From positions 1-24,332 of the forward strand of contig NZ_JONR01000056.1 of the NCBI RefSeq assembly GCF_000711955.1: a stretch of 24,332 bases of DNA. The letters run 5' to 3'. Each line of letters starts with the position of its first letter. Within the stretch, counting starts at the first letter, position 1. Below are positions 7,533-15,464 of this stretch, one piece after another. The stretch is from Nevskia soli DSM 19509 (GTDB taxonomy: Bacteria > Pseudomonadota > Gammaproteobacteria > Nevskiales > Nevskiaceae). The notes beneath the pieces are model-generated. The model did not search any database, was not told where the DNA came from, and worked only from the letters and a program-made list of their open reading frames with translations. The position numbers and the translations under genes were made by a program.

Positions 7533-9821
7533 TTGAGCGTTCGTTCTGGACTGTCGATCGGCCCCACCGGCGCCGCGGTGTTTATTACGGTGTTTTTGGC
7601 CGTGACGCGCACGGCTGGAGCGGCGGAGTTCGACAACCTGTTTGCTGGCGCCAATGATTTTGGCAACGTCGGCCTGATGCAGACACCCACGGCGCGCATG
7701 CGCCCAGATGGCGATTTCGGCCTGGGTGTTTCCACTGTGCGGCCGTACAACCAGATCCAGTTCTTTGCTCAGCCGCTGCCCTGGCTGGAAGCCTCGGTTC
7801 GCTACACCGACGTCACCAACCGGTTTTACAGCAACGACCCCAGTTTCAGCGGTACCCAGCACTACAAAGACAAGAGCGCCGACGTAAAGGTCCGGCTTTT
7901 GAACGAGGCCCAGTACTGGCCTTCAATTGCTCTAGGCATGCAGGACATTGGGGGCACTGGCTTCTTTTCCTCGGAATATCTGGTCAGCAGCTACCACTGG
8001 TATGACTTTGATTTGTCTTTCGGCCTGGGTTGGGGGCGTTTGGGCAGCGGGGGTGATATTCCCAATCCGTTCGGGGCATTCGGCCATCACTTTGACCAGG
8101 ATCGATTCAGCGCCGTGCAGAACAGCATCGGCGTTGCCGGCAACGTCGGGGCGAAGTACTGGTTTACGGGACAGACCATTGGCCCCTTTGGCGGCGTCGC
8201 GTGGAACACGCCGATCAAGGGCCTTTCCCTGCGTGTCGAATACGACGGTAACAATTACCAGCACGAAGGACTCGGCGACAATCAGCGGCAGGATTCGCCG
8301 ATCAATGTAGGCTTGGCCTATCGCGGAATTTCCGGCCTCGACATGGGGGTCGGGTTCGAGCGCGGCAACACCGTGATGGCTCGATTCGCCATCTATACCA
8401 ATTTCCAGAACCTGCGCGGGGTATTCAAATCAGCTGATCCCACGCCGCTGGCGCTTTATCCCAACCAGTCCGGGGATGCCTCCACCCCCAACAATACCGC
8501 CCTGCCGGCATCGGAAAGCAATGCCGCAGCAGTCGCGCCGGAACAGGCCGCGATCCAGACTTCGGCGCCCGCTGGGCCGCCAGCCGCCCCCGAAATTTCA
8601 AGCGAACAGCGGCACGAGTTCGTCCTCAAGCTGAAGGACGCCTTGAAGCAGCAGGGCTTCACCTTGATCGCAGTGGACTATGACGGCTTCCTCAAGGAGG
8701 TTCGCGTCTGGCTCAATCAGGATAAATACCGCAACTCGGCCAAAGCCGTAGGCCGGACCGCAAGGGTCCTTGCGGCTACGGCACCCGACGAAATCTCGAA
8801 ATTCACGCTGGTCTTCGTTGACCAGGGCGTGGAGAATTATCGCGCAGCGGTCTACCGCCAGGACTTCGAGAAGGCGGCGCATGACAACGACCCCGATGCA
8901 GCATTGTCCTCAATTGTTTTGAAGGGGCCTGGGGAAGGCTACTCGGGGGCGCAATACATCGACGATACCAGGACTCCGAAATTCTCCTGGGACATGGGGC
9001 CGGCGGTTCGCCAGAGCGTCGGTGGTCCGGATACCTTCTATGCGGGCCAGTTGTACTGGAAAGTTGCCGCGGCGGTCCAGGTAACTGACCACCTCAATCT
9101 CACCGGCGCGGCCGGGTTCAACATCATCAACAACTTCGATCAAATCAAGCTCCAGTCCAACAGCACCTTGCCGCACGTACGTAGCGACATCGTTAAATAT
9201 CTCCGGCAGGGTGATAACGGCCTCATCAATCTCGAGGCGGATTACATCTGGTCGCCGTATCCTGACTGGTATCACCGGCTTTCCGCCGGCATCTTCGAAG
9301 AAATGTATGGTGGTGTCGCCACCGAGTTGCTCTATCGGCCCTACGGCCGCAGCTGGGCAGTCGCTTTCGACGTCAACCGGGTCAAGCAACGCGGTTATGA
9401 CGAGATGTTCGACTTCCTTGGCTACACCGTAACCACCGGGCACGTAGCCCTGTATTACAAGCCGGGCTACAAGAACTTGCTGATCAAGCTCAGTGCCGGC
9501 CAATATCTGGCAAAGGACCGCGGCGCCACCCTGGATGTATCGAGAGAGTTTGACAGCGGCGTTCGTCTAGGAATCTTCGCCACCAAGACCGACATATCGG
9601 CGGCGCAGTTTGGTGAAGGCTCCTTCGACAAGGGCGTTTACATCACCCTGCCGTTGGACCTGTTCTTCGCGAAATCTACCCGCCGGGAAGCAGGCTTTAC
9701 TTTCAGGCCCCTGACTCGTGATGGCGGCCAGATGGTCTATGACGGACCGGAGCTCTATTTCAGCGTCAAGGACGGCCAGCCTTCGGACTTCGCCAGAGGC
9801 GCCTCGGAACTGCTTAAATGA
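7533..9821 (+). CDS. yjbH: YjbH/GfcD-family outer-membrane exopolysaccharide protein
   Basis: The 762-residue product belongs to the YjbH/GfcD (YmcA) family, predicted outer-membrane beta-barrel proteins needed for Yjb polysaccharide or group 4 capsule. A hydrophobic signal GAAVFITVFLAV precedes AGAAEFDN, the probable cleavage area. The N-terminal half carries the family block NVGLMQTPTARMRPDGDFGLG and many alternating aromatic strands. A Pro/Ala-rich linker (about 315-350) leads to a soluble domain (about 355-450, with the GFTLIAVDYDGFLKEVRVWL block). The C-terminal part (about 470-762) is again barrel-like. The start is the TTG at 7533 after a GGGGGTTAAGG stretch; an in-frame stop lies two codons upstream, so no longer form exists. 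No GfcC/YjbG gene, its usual partner, is nearby. It is convergent with the phosphatase gene 17 bases downstream. Confidence 0.87.
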   Translation: MSVRSGLSIGPTGAAVFITVFLAVTRTAGAAEFDNLFAGANDFGNVGLMQTPTARMRPDGDFGLGVSTVRPYNQIQFFAQPLPWLEASVRYTDVTNRFYSNDPSFSGTQHYKDKSADVKVRLLNEAQYWPSIALGMQDIGGTGFFSSEYLVSSYHWYDFDLSFGLGWGRLGSGGDIPNPFGAFGHHFDQDRFSAVQNSIGVAGNVGAKYWFTGQTIGPFGGVAWNTPIKGLSLRVEYDGNNYQHEGLGDNQRQDSPINVGLAYRGISGLDMGVGFERGNTVMARFAIYTNFQNLRGVFKSADPTPLALYPNQSGDASTPNNTALPASESNAAAVAPEQAAIQTSAPAGPPAAPEISSEQRHEFVLKLKDALKQQGFTLIAVDYDGFLKEVRVWLNQDKYRNSAKAVGRTARVLAATAPDEISKFTLVFVDQGVENYRAAVYRQDFEKAAHDNDPDAALSSIVLKGPGEGYSGAQYIDDTRTPKFSWDMGPAVRQSVGGPDTFYAGQLYWKVAAAVQVTDHLNLTGAAGFNIINNFDQIKLQSNSTLPHVRSDIVKYLRQGDNGLINLEADYIWSPYPDWYHRLSAGIFEEMYGGVATELLYRPYGRSWAVAFDVNRVKQRGYDEMFDFLGYTVTTGHVALYYKPGYKNLLIKLSAGQYLAKDRGATLDVSREFDSGVRLGIFATKTDISAAQFGEGSFDKGVYITLPLDLFFAKSTRREAGFTFRPLTRDGGQMVYDGPELYFSVKDGQPSDFARGASELLK

Positions 9822-9838
9822 TTGGTTCGACCTTGGCC

Positions 9839-10300
9839 TTATGGCAAATGTGTAGGCAGCGCGGGGCGAATGCGTGTAATCCAGTCATCAACGCACATGC
9901 TGATTTCGGAGAATGCCTGTTCAAATGCCGCTTTGGGCTTGCGATAGGGATCGGCAATATCCGCCTGGTTGCGCCAGCGTCCCAGCTTGTGGGTGCGTCC
10001 GCGGAGGTGAGGAAAACGCGACCAGATCCATTCATTGTGGGTTTGATCGAGGGTCAAGATGAGATCCATCGACGTCAGAAGGATCTGCGTTGCCTGTTGT
10101 CCGCGATGTGGCGAAATATCAAGTCCGTTTTCTTTGGCGACGAGAACCGCATTCGGGTCTGCCGGATGATGGGCTAATGCCGCGGTGCCGGCAGAACAAA
10201 CTTGTATGTTTTCAATCTGTAAGCGCTGATTCAGCAGGCCTTCGGCAATAGGGCTGCGGCAAATGTTGCCGGTGCATACCACGATAATTTTGTGAAACAT
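9839..10300 (-). CDS. etp: Low-molecular-weight protein tyrosine phosphatase (Etp/Wzb type)
   Basis: This 153-residue cytoplasmic phosphatase has the family P-loop CTGNICRS at residues 9-16, with nucleophile Cys9 and phosphate-binding Arg15. The general-acid loop DPYR has Asp117. Length and motif spacing are those of Wzb/Etp. In capsule loci this enzyme dephosphorylates the C-terminal tyrosine cluster of the cognate Wzc/Etk kinase, cycling it during polymer synthesis and export. The kinase is encoded two genes away at 12001-14262. Here the phosphatase gene is on the opposite strand, divergent from wza and convergent with yjbH, whereas in wza-wzb-wzc and gfcE-etp-etk operons it lies between the other two. 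It must therefore have its own promoter, presumably in 10301-10474. The start ATG has a weak ribosome site. Confidence 0.93.
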   Translation of the reverse strand: MFHKIIVVCTGNICRSPIAEGLLNQRLQIENIQVCSAGTAALAHHPADPNAVLVAKENGLDISPHRGQQATQILLTSMDLILTLDQTHNEWIWSRFPHLRGRTHKLGRWRNQADIADPYRKPKAAFEQAFSEISMCVDDWITRIRPALPTHLP

Positions 10301-10349
10301 GTCACATTTCTAATGAGTAATGGGCCAAAGTACGTGCAAAGAAAGAATA

Positions 10350-10380
10350 TTGACTTCCTTGTTGGCAAGTCCGCTAAACT
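10350..10380 (+). promoter_or_regulatory. Weak sigma70-like promoter candidate upstream of wza
   Basis: TTGACT (10350-10355) and TAAACT (10375-10380) resemble -35 and -10 boxes, but the 19-base spacer is long. The position, in the divergent etp-wza region about 100-150 bases before the wza start, is suitable. No JUMPstart/ops element (GGCGGTAG) was seen. Confidence 0.25.
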
Positions 10381-10474
10381 TCCTACGAGGATTAGCTTAT
10401 TTGAGGGGCGTTCCGTATCATTTTACCCATATAGAATGTGCTGACAGCGCCACTTCCGGGGAGCTAAAAAGCTC

Positions 10475-11707
10475 GTGGCATGGCCAGCTTGTTGCGTAAG
10501 CCTCCTTTCAAATCCATCGAAAATACAAATCGTGCATTTACAGACATTGACGTCGCGCCTGCTCGCGTTAGCGCTGTGCCTGATTTTGTCGGCCTGCTCC
10601 GATATTATCCCGGGTCTGAATATTCGCGAGGGTGGTTCGGGAACACACGAATACCGTGTCGTTCCATCCCAGGAAGATAGCAGTTTCAAGGTCGTACAGG
10701 CGGCCCCACTACCCGCGTACGAGGTTGTTCCGCTCAGTCCCGATGTATTGGTTGCGCTGGCCAAAAAGCCCTCGCTGGATGAATTGGGATCGGTCCCTTC
10801 GTTGCTCCCGTCCAATGTGCCGCCGGAATATCGAGTCGGACCGGGTGACGTGTTCTTTGTCGTCGTATGGGATCACCCCGAATTGACTTCCCCATACACG
10901 GGACTTACCAATGATCTAACCAGCCAAGGCAGATTGGTTGCCGCCGACGGAACGGCCTTTTATCCGTACGTAGGGACATTTAAAGCGGCTGGTTCGACTG
11001 CTGGCGAATTGAGGGCTTATCTCGCCGAACATTTGAAAACCGTAGTTCAAAACCCACAGGTGGACGTCCGCGTCGTTGCCTATAGAGCGGGTCGTGTCGA
11101 AGTAACCGGCGAGGTCAACAAGCCTGCCACCCTCAATTTTGACGATACGCCCAAGGGGGTTTTGCAAGCGATCGATGCCTGCGGTGGCCTGACTCCGGGG
11201 GCGAGCCGGCGACGGGCAATTCTGGTCCGCAACGGTGTCATCCATCAGATTGATCTGGGTGGTTTGCTGTCCGGTGCAAAGCCGGTGCCGAACCCGGAGC
11301 TGCGTCCCGGCGATATTCTGCACATCCCCGACCAATCGGGTGACCAAGTGTTCGTATTGGGCGCGGTAGCGAAACAGGCTCCCGTTATCATTCAGCAGGA
11401 TTCCCTGACACTGGTTCAGGCGCTCACCAACGCTGGTGGGATTGACACCACGAGAGGCAAAGATGCGGGAATTCTGATTTTTCGGCCGCATCGCGAGCTG
11501 GACGCAAAAATTTCAGCCCATATCTTCACGCTCGATCTGTCTCGGCCAGAAGGTATGTTGCTTGCCAGCCAGTTTCAAATGGAGCCGAGCGATGTGATTT
11601 ATGTCAAGGCCACCGCCTTTGCTCAATACAATTCTGTAATTAATGATCTGCTGCCGACGATCTCGGCTATCTTCTATCTGGTTGATACAAATGCATTGAT
11701 CAAGTGA
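10475..11707 (+). CDS. wza: Wza/GfcE-type outer-membrane polysaccharide export lipoprotein
   Basis: The protein (410 residues from the longest start) belongs to the polysaccharide export OPX family. The lipoprotein signal is LLALALCLILSAC, with Cys41 in the longest form. The polysaccharide-export domain follows from EYRVGPGDVFFVVVWDHPEL. Two SLBB-type repeats come next: the region AGRVEVTGEVNKPATLNF...LQAIDACGGL, then VFVLGAVAKQAPVIIQQ...LVQALTNAGGI. A C-terminal amphipathic segment (SVINDLLPTISAIFYLV) resembles the Wza helix that forms the outer-membrane pore. It would assemble an octameric channel docked on Wzc. The start is uncertain: GTG at 10475 has GGGGAG at long spacing, while GTG at 10532 gives a neater signal peptide (MVHLQTLTSRLLALALCL) but has no clear ribosome site. 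Gene order and family are certain. Confidence 0.9.
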   Translation: MAWPACCVSLLSNPSKIQIVHLQTLTSRLLALALCLILSACSDIIPGLNIREGGSGTHEYRVVPSQEDSSFKVVQAAPLPAYEVVPLSPDVLVALAKKPSLDELGSVPSLLPSNVPPEYRVGPGDVFFVVVWDHPELTSPYTGLTNDLTSQGRLVAADGTAFYPYVGTFKAAGSTAGELRAYLAEHLKTVVQNPQVDVRVVAYRAGRVEVTGEVNKPATLNFDDTPKGVLQAIDACGGLTPGASRRRAILVRNGVIHQIDLGGLLSGAKPVPNPELRPGDILHIPDQSGDQVFVLGAVAKQAPVIIQQDSLTLVQALTNAGGIDTTRGKDAGILIFRPHRELDAKISAHIFTLDLSRPEGMLLASQFQMEPSDVIYVKATAFAQYNSVINDLLPTISAIFYLVDTNALIK

Positions 11708-11881
11708 GATGCTTTTTTGGGGCGCAAGCTGATTTTTATACGCCTATTATTATATTTTATTCAAATACTTGCAGATCTTATTCTTGAATTAGTTCCACGG
11801 GTTCTGATGTCTAGATTGGAGTGGCGGCGAGATTGAGTTCAAGAATTCAAGTCCGGTCGCAATTTTGATGTGCGCCGCGCG

Positions 11882-11899
11882 AGTTGCCTTAAGGCAACT
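11882..11899 (+). terminator. Hairpin 1 of a tandem terminator/attenuator between wza and wzc
   Basis: AGTTGCCTTAAGGCAACT is a perfect 18-base palindrome, giving a 7-bp stem with a TTAA loop. It is followed at once by TTTTGTTGT. It lies 174 bases after the wza stop and about 100 bases before the wzc start. Confidence 0.6.
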
Positions 11900-11905
11900 T
11901 TTGTT

Positions 11906-11928
11906 GTCGGTTCCCTTCCGGCTTTTTT
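11906..11928 (+). terminator. Hairpin 2 of the tandem terminator/attenuator between wza and wzc
   Basis: GTCGG (11906-11910) pairs with CCGGC (11918-11922), with one G-T pair, around a TTCCCTT loop, followed by six T residues (11923-11928). The stem is short but the T-tract is strong. It comes directly after hairpin 1. Confidence 0.5.
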
Positions 11929-12000
11929 GTTCGGTTTTGGCTACGATATCCTTGCCAATAACTCGATTTTGCTCAAAGATTTCAGGAGAAGGTGGTAAAA

Positions 12001-14262
12001 GTGCCTAACGATGTGATCAACGAAACACTGCGGCCGCCTGTGATCGCTCCTCCGCTGGCTGGTGTTTCAGGGGACGAGGAAGTCAATCTGCGTCATCTGT
12101 TTGATCTGGTGGCTTCCGGTAAGTGGGTTATTTTGGGTATTACGCTGGCTGTGCTGGCATTGGCGTCCCTTTATCTCGTTATTGCTCACCCCACCTACAA
12201 GGCCGATGGGCTTGTGGAGGTTGAGGAAAATCAGAAATCTGCAGCCGGAGGAGATTTAGGTGAAATCTCATCCATGCTGTTGGGTACACCGGTTCAAACT
12301 GAAGCCGAAATCCAGATCCTGAAAAGCCGTATGGTATTGGATCAGGTCATCGAAAAGATGAACCTGCTGGTCGAAGCGCAGCCCCATTATTTTCCTTTTA
12401 TCGGGCACGCCTATGCGAGAAGGCATGACGACGAAGTCCAACCGGTCGATCCGCTCCTGGGATTTAAGCGGTACGCATGGGGTGGCGAGCACATCGAGGT
12501 GCCAACGCTACAGGTTCCCGACAAGCTCTTAGGCGAGAGACTTGTACTGCATGCAACGGATGGTAACGGTGGCTTTGTACTTGAATATCCACGAGGGACA
12601 AAAATTCTCGAAGGAACCGTAGGCAACGCGCTAACTGGTCAGAGCGAAAGCGGTTCCATCAACATTTTTGTGCGCGACCTGAAGGCGCGTCCCGGAACCG
12701 AATTCTACGTCACCAAACTTCCCAGACAGCGTGTATTAGAGCAGCTGTCCGGCGCTCTGACCGTACGGGAACAAGGCAAACAATCCGGTGTTATCGCCAT
12801 ATCGGTGAAAGGCCGGTCGGCGGAGTTTGTTGCCAAAGTCGTCAACAGCATTGAGGATGCTTATTTGCGCCAGAACGTCGAACGGCGTTCCGCCGAAGCG
12901 CAGCGCTCCCTGGAATTCCTCGAAAAACAGCTTCCCCAGCTGAAGGATCAGGTCAATACGGCTCAGACCCGATTGAACGCCTATCAGTTGCAACATGGAT
13001 CGGTCGACGTAACCAAGGAAACCACGATGGTGTTGCAGCACAGCGTGGAACTGGAAACAGGCCGCTTGCAATTGGAGCAGCAGAGAGAAGAAGCGATACA
13101 ACGATTTACTCCACAGCATCCGGTTGTTAAGGCGTTGGATCAGCAAATTCAGTCCATCCAGGCCGAGCAGGAAAAGCAAAAAGGTCAAGCTGAGAGATTG
13201 CCGAACACGCAACAGGAAATTTTCAGCCTGATGCGGGATCTAGACGTAGCTAACCAGTTGTATACGGATTTGATGAATACCGTGCAGCAATTGCAGGTTG
13301 CGAAAGCCGGTACTGTAGGAAATGTCCGCATTGTGGATTATGCATTGGAGCCGAGGGAAGCGTTCTCCCCCCAGCTACTGCTGGTGCTTTCCGCGGGCTT
13401 GTTTATCGGCATTCTTCTGGGGATTGGCTGCGTAATTACCCAGCGCGCACTCCTTAGGGGCGTTGATGACCCTACCGAAGTCGAAACACGTCTCGGACTG
13501 ACGGCCTATGCCGCAATTCCCTATACCGTAGGGCAGCGCCAGCTCACGCAACGCATGGCCAGGGGGGAACTCGGTAATCACATCCTTGCCGCAACTGCCA
13601 GCCAGGACCTCGCAATCGAGGCGCTGCGCAGCCTGAGAAATTCACTGCACTTTCTCTGGTTGGAATCTTCCAACAATGTTGTGATGCTGACCGGTCCTGC
13701 CCCCGGCCTTGGCAAATCTTTTGTCGCCGTCAACCTTGGCGCGGTGTTGGCGCTGTCCGGCAAGCGGGTGGTGGTAGTCGATGCCGATTTGCGGCGTGGC
13801 CATATGCACAAATATGCATCGATGGAGGCGGCTCCAGGAATCTCTGACTACGTAGTTGGAGATGCGGATGAAAATGCGGTGATCAAGCCGACTGTCGTCG
13901 AAGGCTTGATGCTGGTGACCAACGGCACCACGCCGCCGAATCCGGCTGAGCTGCTCTTGCACGAGCGATTTGCCAAACTGGTCAGCCATCTATCCGCCAA
14001 TTTCGATTATGTCATTATCGATACGCCGCCGAGTCTGATGGTCGCGGACGCTGCCATTGTCGGCCGCATGGCCGGATGCGCGTTGCTGGTGCTCAAGTCC
14101 GCGGAACATCCCATGCGGGAGATTGAAGAAACTTATCGCCGCCTGATTCAGGCGGGCGTAAAGGTCCGTGGCACCATCTTCAATCAGGTTGGTTACCGTG
14201 TAGGTAGCTATGGCTACGGCGGTTATGGCTATAGCTATAACCGCTACTACAAGTACGAGTAG
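12001..14262 (+). CDS. wzc: Wzc/Etk-type bacterial tyrosine autokinase, polysaccharide co-polymerase
   Basis: This 753-residue inner-membrane protein is a complete PCP-2a co-polymerase with a BY-kinase domain. The Wzz-type N-terminus has a first membrane helix at about 41-62 (KWVILGITLAVLALASLYLV). A long periplasmic coiled-coil region follows (about 285-440, Gln/Glu/Leu-rich). A second helix at about 459-481 follows the EPREAFSPQ segment. The cytoplasmic kinase has Walker A GPAPGLGKS (from about 565), Walker A' VVVVDADLRRG and Walker B DYVIIDTPP (about 669-677). The tail carries nine tyrosines in the last 22 residues, the autophosphorylation cluster acted on by Etp. It would control chain length and drive export through Wza. 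GTG at 12001 is preferred, with AGGTGG five bases before it; GTG at 11992 lies too close to AGGAG. Tandem hairpins upstream suggest separate or attenuated expression from wza. Confidence 0.93.
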   Translation: MPNDVINETLRPPVIAPPLAGVSGDEEVNLRHLFDLVASGKWVILGITLAVLALASLYLVIAHPTYKADGLVEVEENQKSAAGGDLGEISSMLLGTPVQTEAEIQILKSRMVLDQVIEKMNLLVEAQPHYFPFIGHAYARRHDDEVQPVDPLLGFKRYAWGGEHIEVPTLQVPDKLLGERLVLHATDGNGGFVLEYPRGTKILEGTVGNALTGQSESGSINIFVRDLKARPGTEFYVTKLPRQRVLEQLSGALTVREQGKQSGVIAISVKGRSAEFVAKVVNSIEDAYLRQNVERRSAEAQRSLEFLEKQLPQLKDQVNTAQTRLNAYQLQHGSVDVTKETTMVLQHSVELETGRLQLEQQREEAIQRFTPQHPVVKALDQQIQSIQAEQEKQKGQAERLPNTQQEIFSLMRDLDVANQLYTDLMNTVQQLQVAKAGTVGNVRIVDYALEPREAFSPQLLLVLSAGLFIGILLGIGCVITQRALLRGVDDPTEVETRLGLTAYAAIPYTVGQRQLTQRMARGELGNHILAATASQDLAIEALRSLRNSLHFLWLESSNNVVMLTGPAPGLGKSFVAVNLGAVLALSGKRVVVVDADLRRGHMHKYASMEAAPGISDYVVGDADENAVIKPTVVEGLMLVTNGTTPPNPAELLLHERFAKLVSHLSANFDYVIIDTPPSLMVADAAIVGRMAGCALLVLKSAEHPMREIEETYRRLIQAGVKVRGTIFNQVGYRVGSYGYGGYGYSYNRYYKYE

Positions 14263-14375
14263 GGCGATGTTGTAATCTTGGTGAAGTGGGTTAAAGGATT
14301 GCTCCAACAAACAATTGCTGCCAAATAGATGAATCGGTTCGGGGCGGGGTAACCCAAGTCACTGACGGAGATACT

Positions 14376-14396
14376 ATGCGCTTCTTTCGATATTAG
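14376..14396 (+). other. Six-codon leader-like ORF before uxs
   Basis: GGAG stands seven bases before an ATG that starts MRFFRY and a TAG stop. It lies 14 bases before the hairpin at 14410-14428 and 84 bases before uxs. It could be a leader peptide or chance; no evidence for translation beyond the ribosome site. Confidence 0.2.
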
Positions 14397-14409
14397 GCGT
14401 TTCTGTATG

Positions 14410-14428
14410 AGCACGGTATTTGCGTGCT
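14410..14428 (+). terminator. Weak terminator-like hairpin between wzc and uxs
   Basis: AGCACG pairs with CGTGCT around a GTATTTG loop (6-bp stem), followed by only a short pyrimidine run TTCCT. It may be a weak terminator or attenuator. The rest of the 218-base wzc-uxs gap shows nothing else clear. Confidence 0.35.
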
Positions 14429-14480
14429 TTCCTCGCACATCAATTTCACCTAACTAACGGATCAGCATGGAGATGGTAAA

Positions 14481-15422
14481 GTGACTAATCGCGTTATGGT
14501 TACCGGTGGAGCGGGATTTCTCGGTTCGCATCTGTGTGATCGGTTGCTTCAGGAAGGAAATGAAGTCTTGTGCGTGGACAATTTCTTCACCGGCAGCAAG
14601 AAGAACGTTGCCCATCTCCTGTCCAATCCTGATTTCGAGTTGATGCGGCATGATGTGACATTTCCCCTCTACGTGGAGGTCGACCGCATTTTCAACCTGG
14701 CATGTCCGGCTTCGCCAGTGCATTATCAATTCGATCCGGTGCAGACCACCAAGACCAGCGTCCATGGCGCCATCAATATGCTTGGGTTGGCGAAGCGAAT
14801 AAAAGCGCGAATATTCCAAGCCTCGACCTCCGAAGTCTACGGCGATCCGGAAATCCATCCGCAACCTGAAAGCTATTGGGGCAAAGTGAATCCTGTTGGG
14901 CCACGTTCCTGCTACGACGAGGGAAAGCGTTGCGCAGAAACATTGTTTTTTGACTATTTCCGGCAGCACAAACTAGATATCAAGGTAGTACGAATTTTCA
15001 ATACGTACGGTCCGAGGATGCATCCCAACGATGGCAGAGTCGTCAGCAATTTTATTGTGCAGGCGATCAAGGGAGAGGACATCACTATCTACGGCGATGG
15101 CAGTCAAACACGCAGCTTCTGTTATGTCGACGATTTGATCGATGGCTTTGTGCGCATGATGAACACGCCGGATGGCGTTACTGGTCCGGTTAACCTGGGC
15201 AATCCGGGTGAATTCACCATGCTCGAACTGGCCGAACGCGTACTCCGCCTCACGGCTAGCCGGTCGAAGCTAAGCTTCAAGCCGTTGCCCGCCGATGATC
15301 CCAAGCAGCGGCAGCCCGATATTCGTCTCGCCGGCGAACTTCTGGGCTGGAAGCCCAAGGTCGATCTGGAAGAGGGCCTGAAGCGGACCATCCACTACTT
15401 CAGGCACGTCGTGGCCAATTAA
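14481..15422 (+). CDS. uxs: UDP-glucuronate decarboxylase (UDP-xylose synthase), extended SDR family
   Basis: This 313-residue cytoplasmic enzyme would convert UDP-glucuronate to UDP-xylose with bound NAD, supplying a pentose donor for the polymer. The Rossmann motif is GGAGFLG (9-15). The block RHDVTFPLYVEVDRIFNLACPASPVHYQ is the signature that separates UDP-xylose synthases from dTDP-glucose dehydratases and UDP-glucose epimerases. ASTSEVYGDP and the YDEGK catalytic pair (Tyr145, Lys149) follow, then IFNTYGPRMHPNDGRVVSNF, also typical. Length is standard for bacterial UXS. GTG at 14481 is chosen because GGAGATGG lies just before it; an ATG five codons in would cut into the nucleotide-binding strand. 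It is the first gene of the same-strand block after wzc. No UDP-glucose dehydrogenase, which makes its substrate, is encoded in the window. Confidence 0.9.
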   Translation: MTNRVMVTGGAGFLGSHLCDRLLQEGNEVLCVDNFFTGSKKNVAHLLSNPDFELMRHDVTFPLYVEVDRIFNLACPASPVHYQFDPVQTTKTSVHGAINMLGLAKRIKARIFQASTSEVYGDPEIHPQPESYWGKVNPVGPRSCYDEGKRCAETLFFDYFRQHKLDIKVVRIFNTYGPRMHPNDGRVVSNFIVQAIKGEDITIYGDGSQTRSFCYVDDLIDGFVRMMNTPDGVTGPVNLGNPGEFTMLELAERVLRLTASRSKLSFKPLPADDPKQRQPDIRLAGELLGWKPKVDLEEGLKRTIHYFRHVVAN

Positions 15423-15464
15423 TAGCGTGCAGAATACCCGCCACAGATATCCGAGGGCATCTTT

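Noticed and set aside
6798..7862. 354-codon minus-strand frame as a single gene
   Set aside because: Only the last 81 codons begin with a ribosome site and a signal peptide; the upstream part has no features and overlaps the yjbH 5' end.
9509..9821. Possible GfcC domain fused into the long YjbH-like protein
   Set aside because: The 762 residues are accounted for by the two barrel regions, a linker and the usual central domain of YjbH; no extra domain is apparent.
10363..10380. Possible sigma54 promoter (TGGCAAG)
   Set aside because: The -12 GC dinucleotide is absent at the required spacing.
10301..10474. JUMPstart/ops element expected before a capsule operon
   Set aside because: No GGCGGTAG-like ops core was found here or in the wza-wzc gap.
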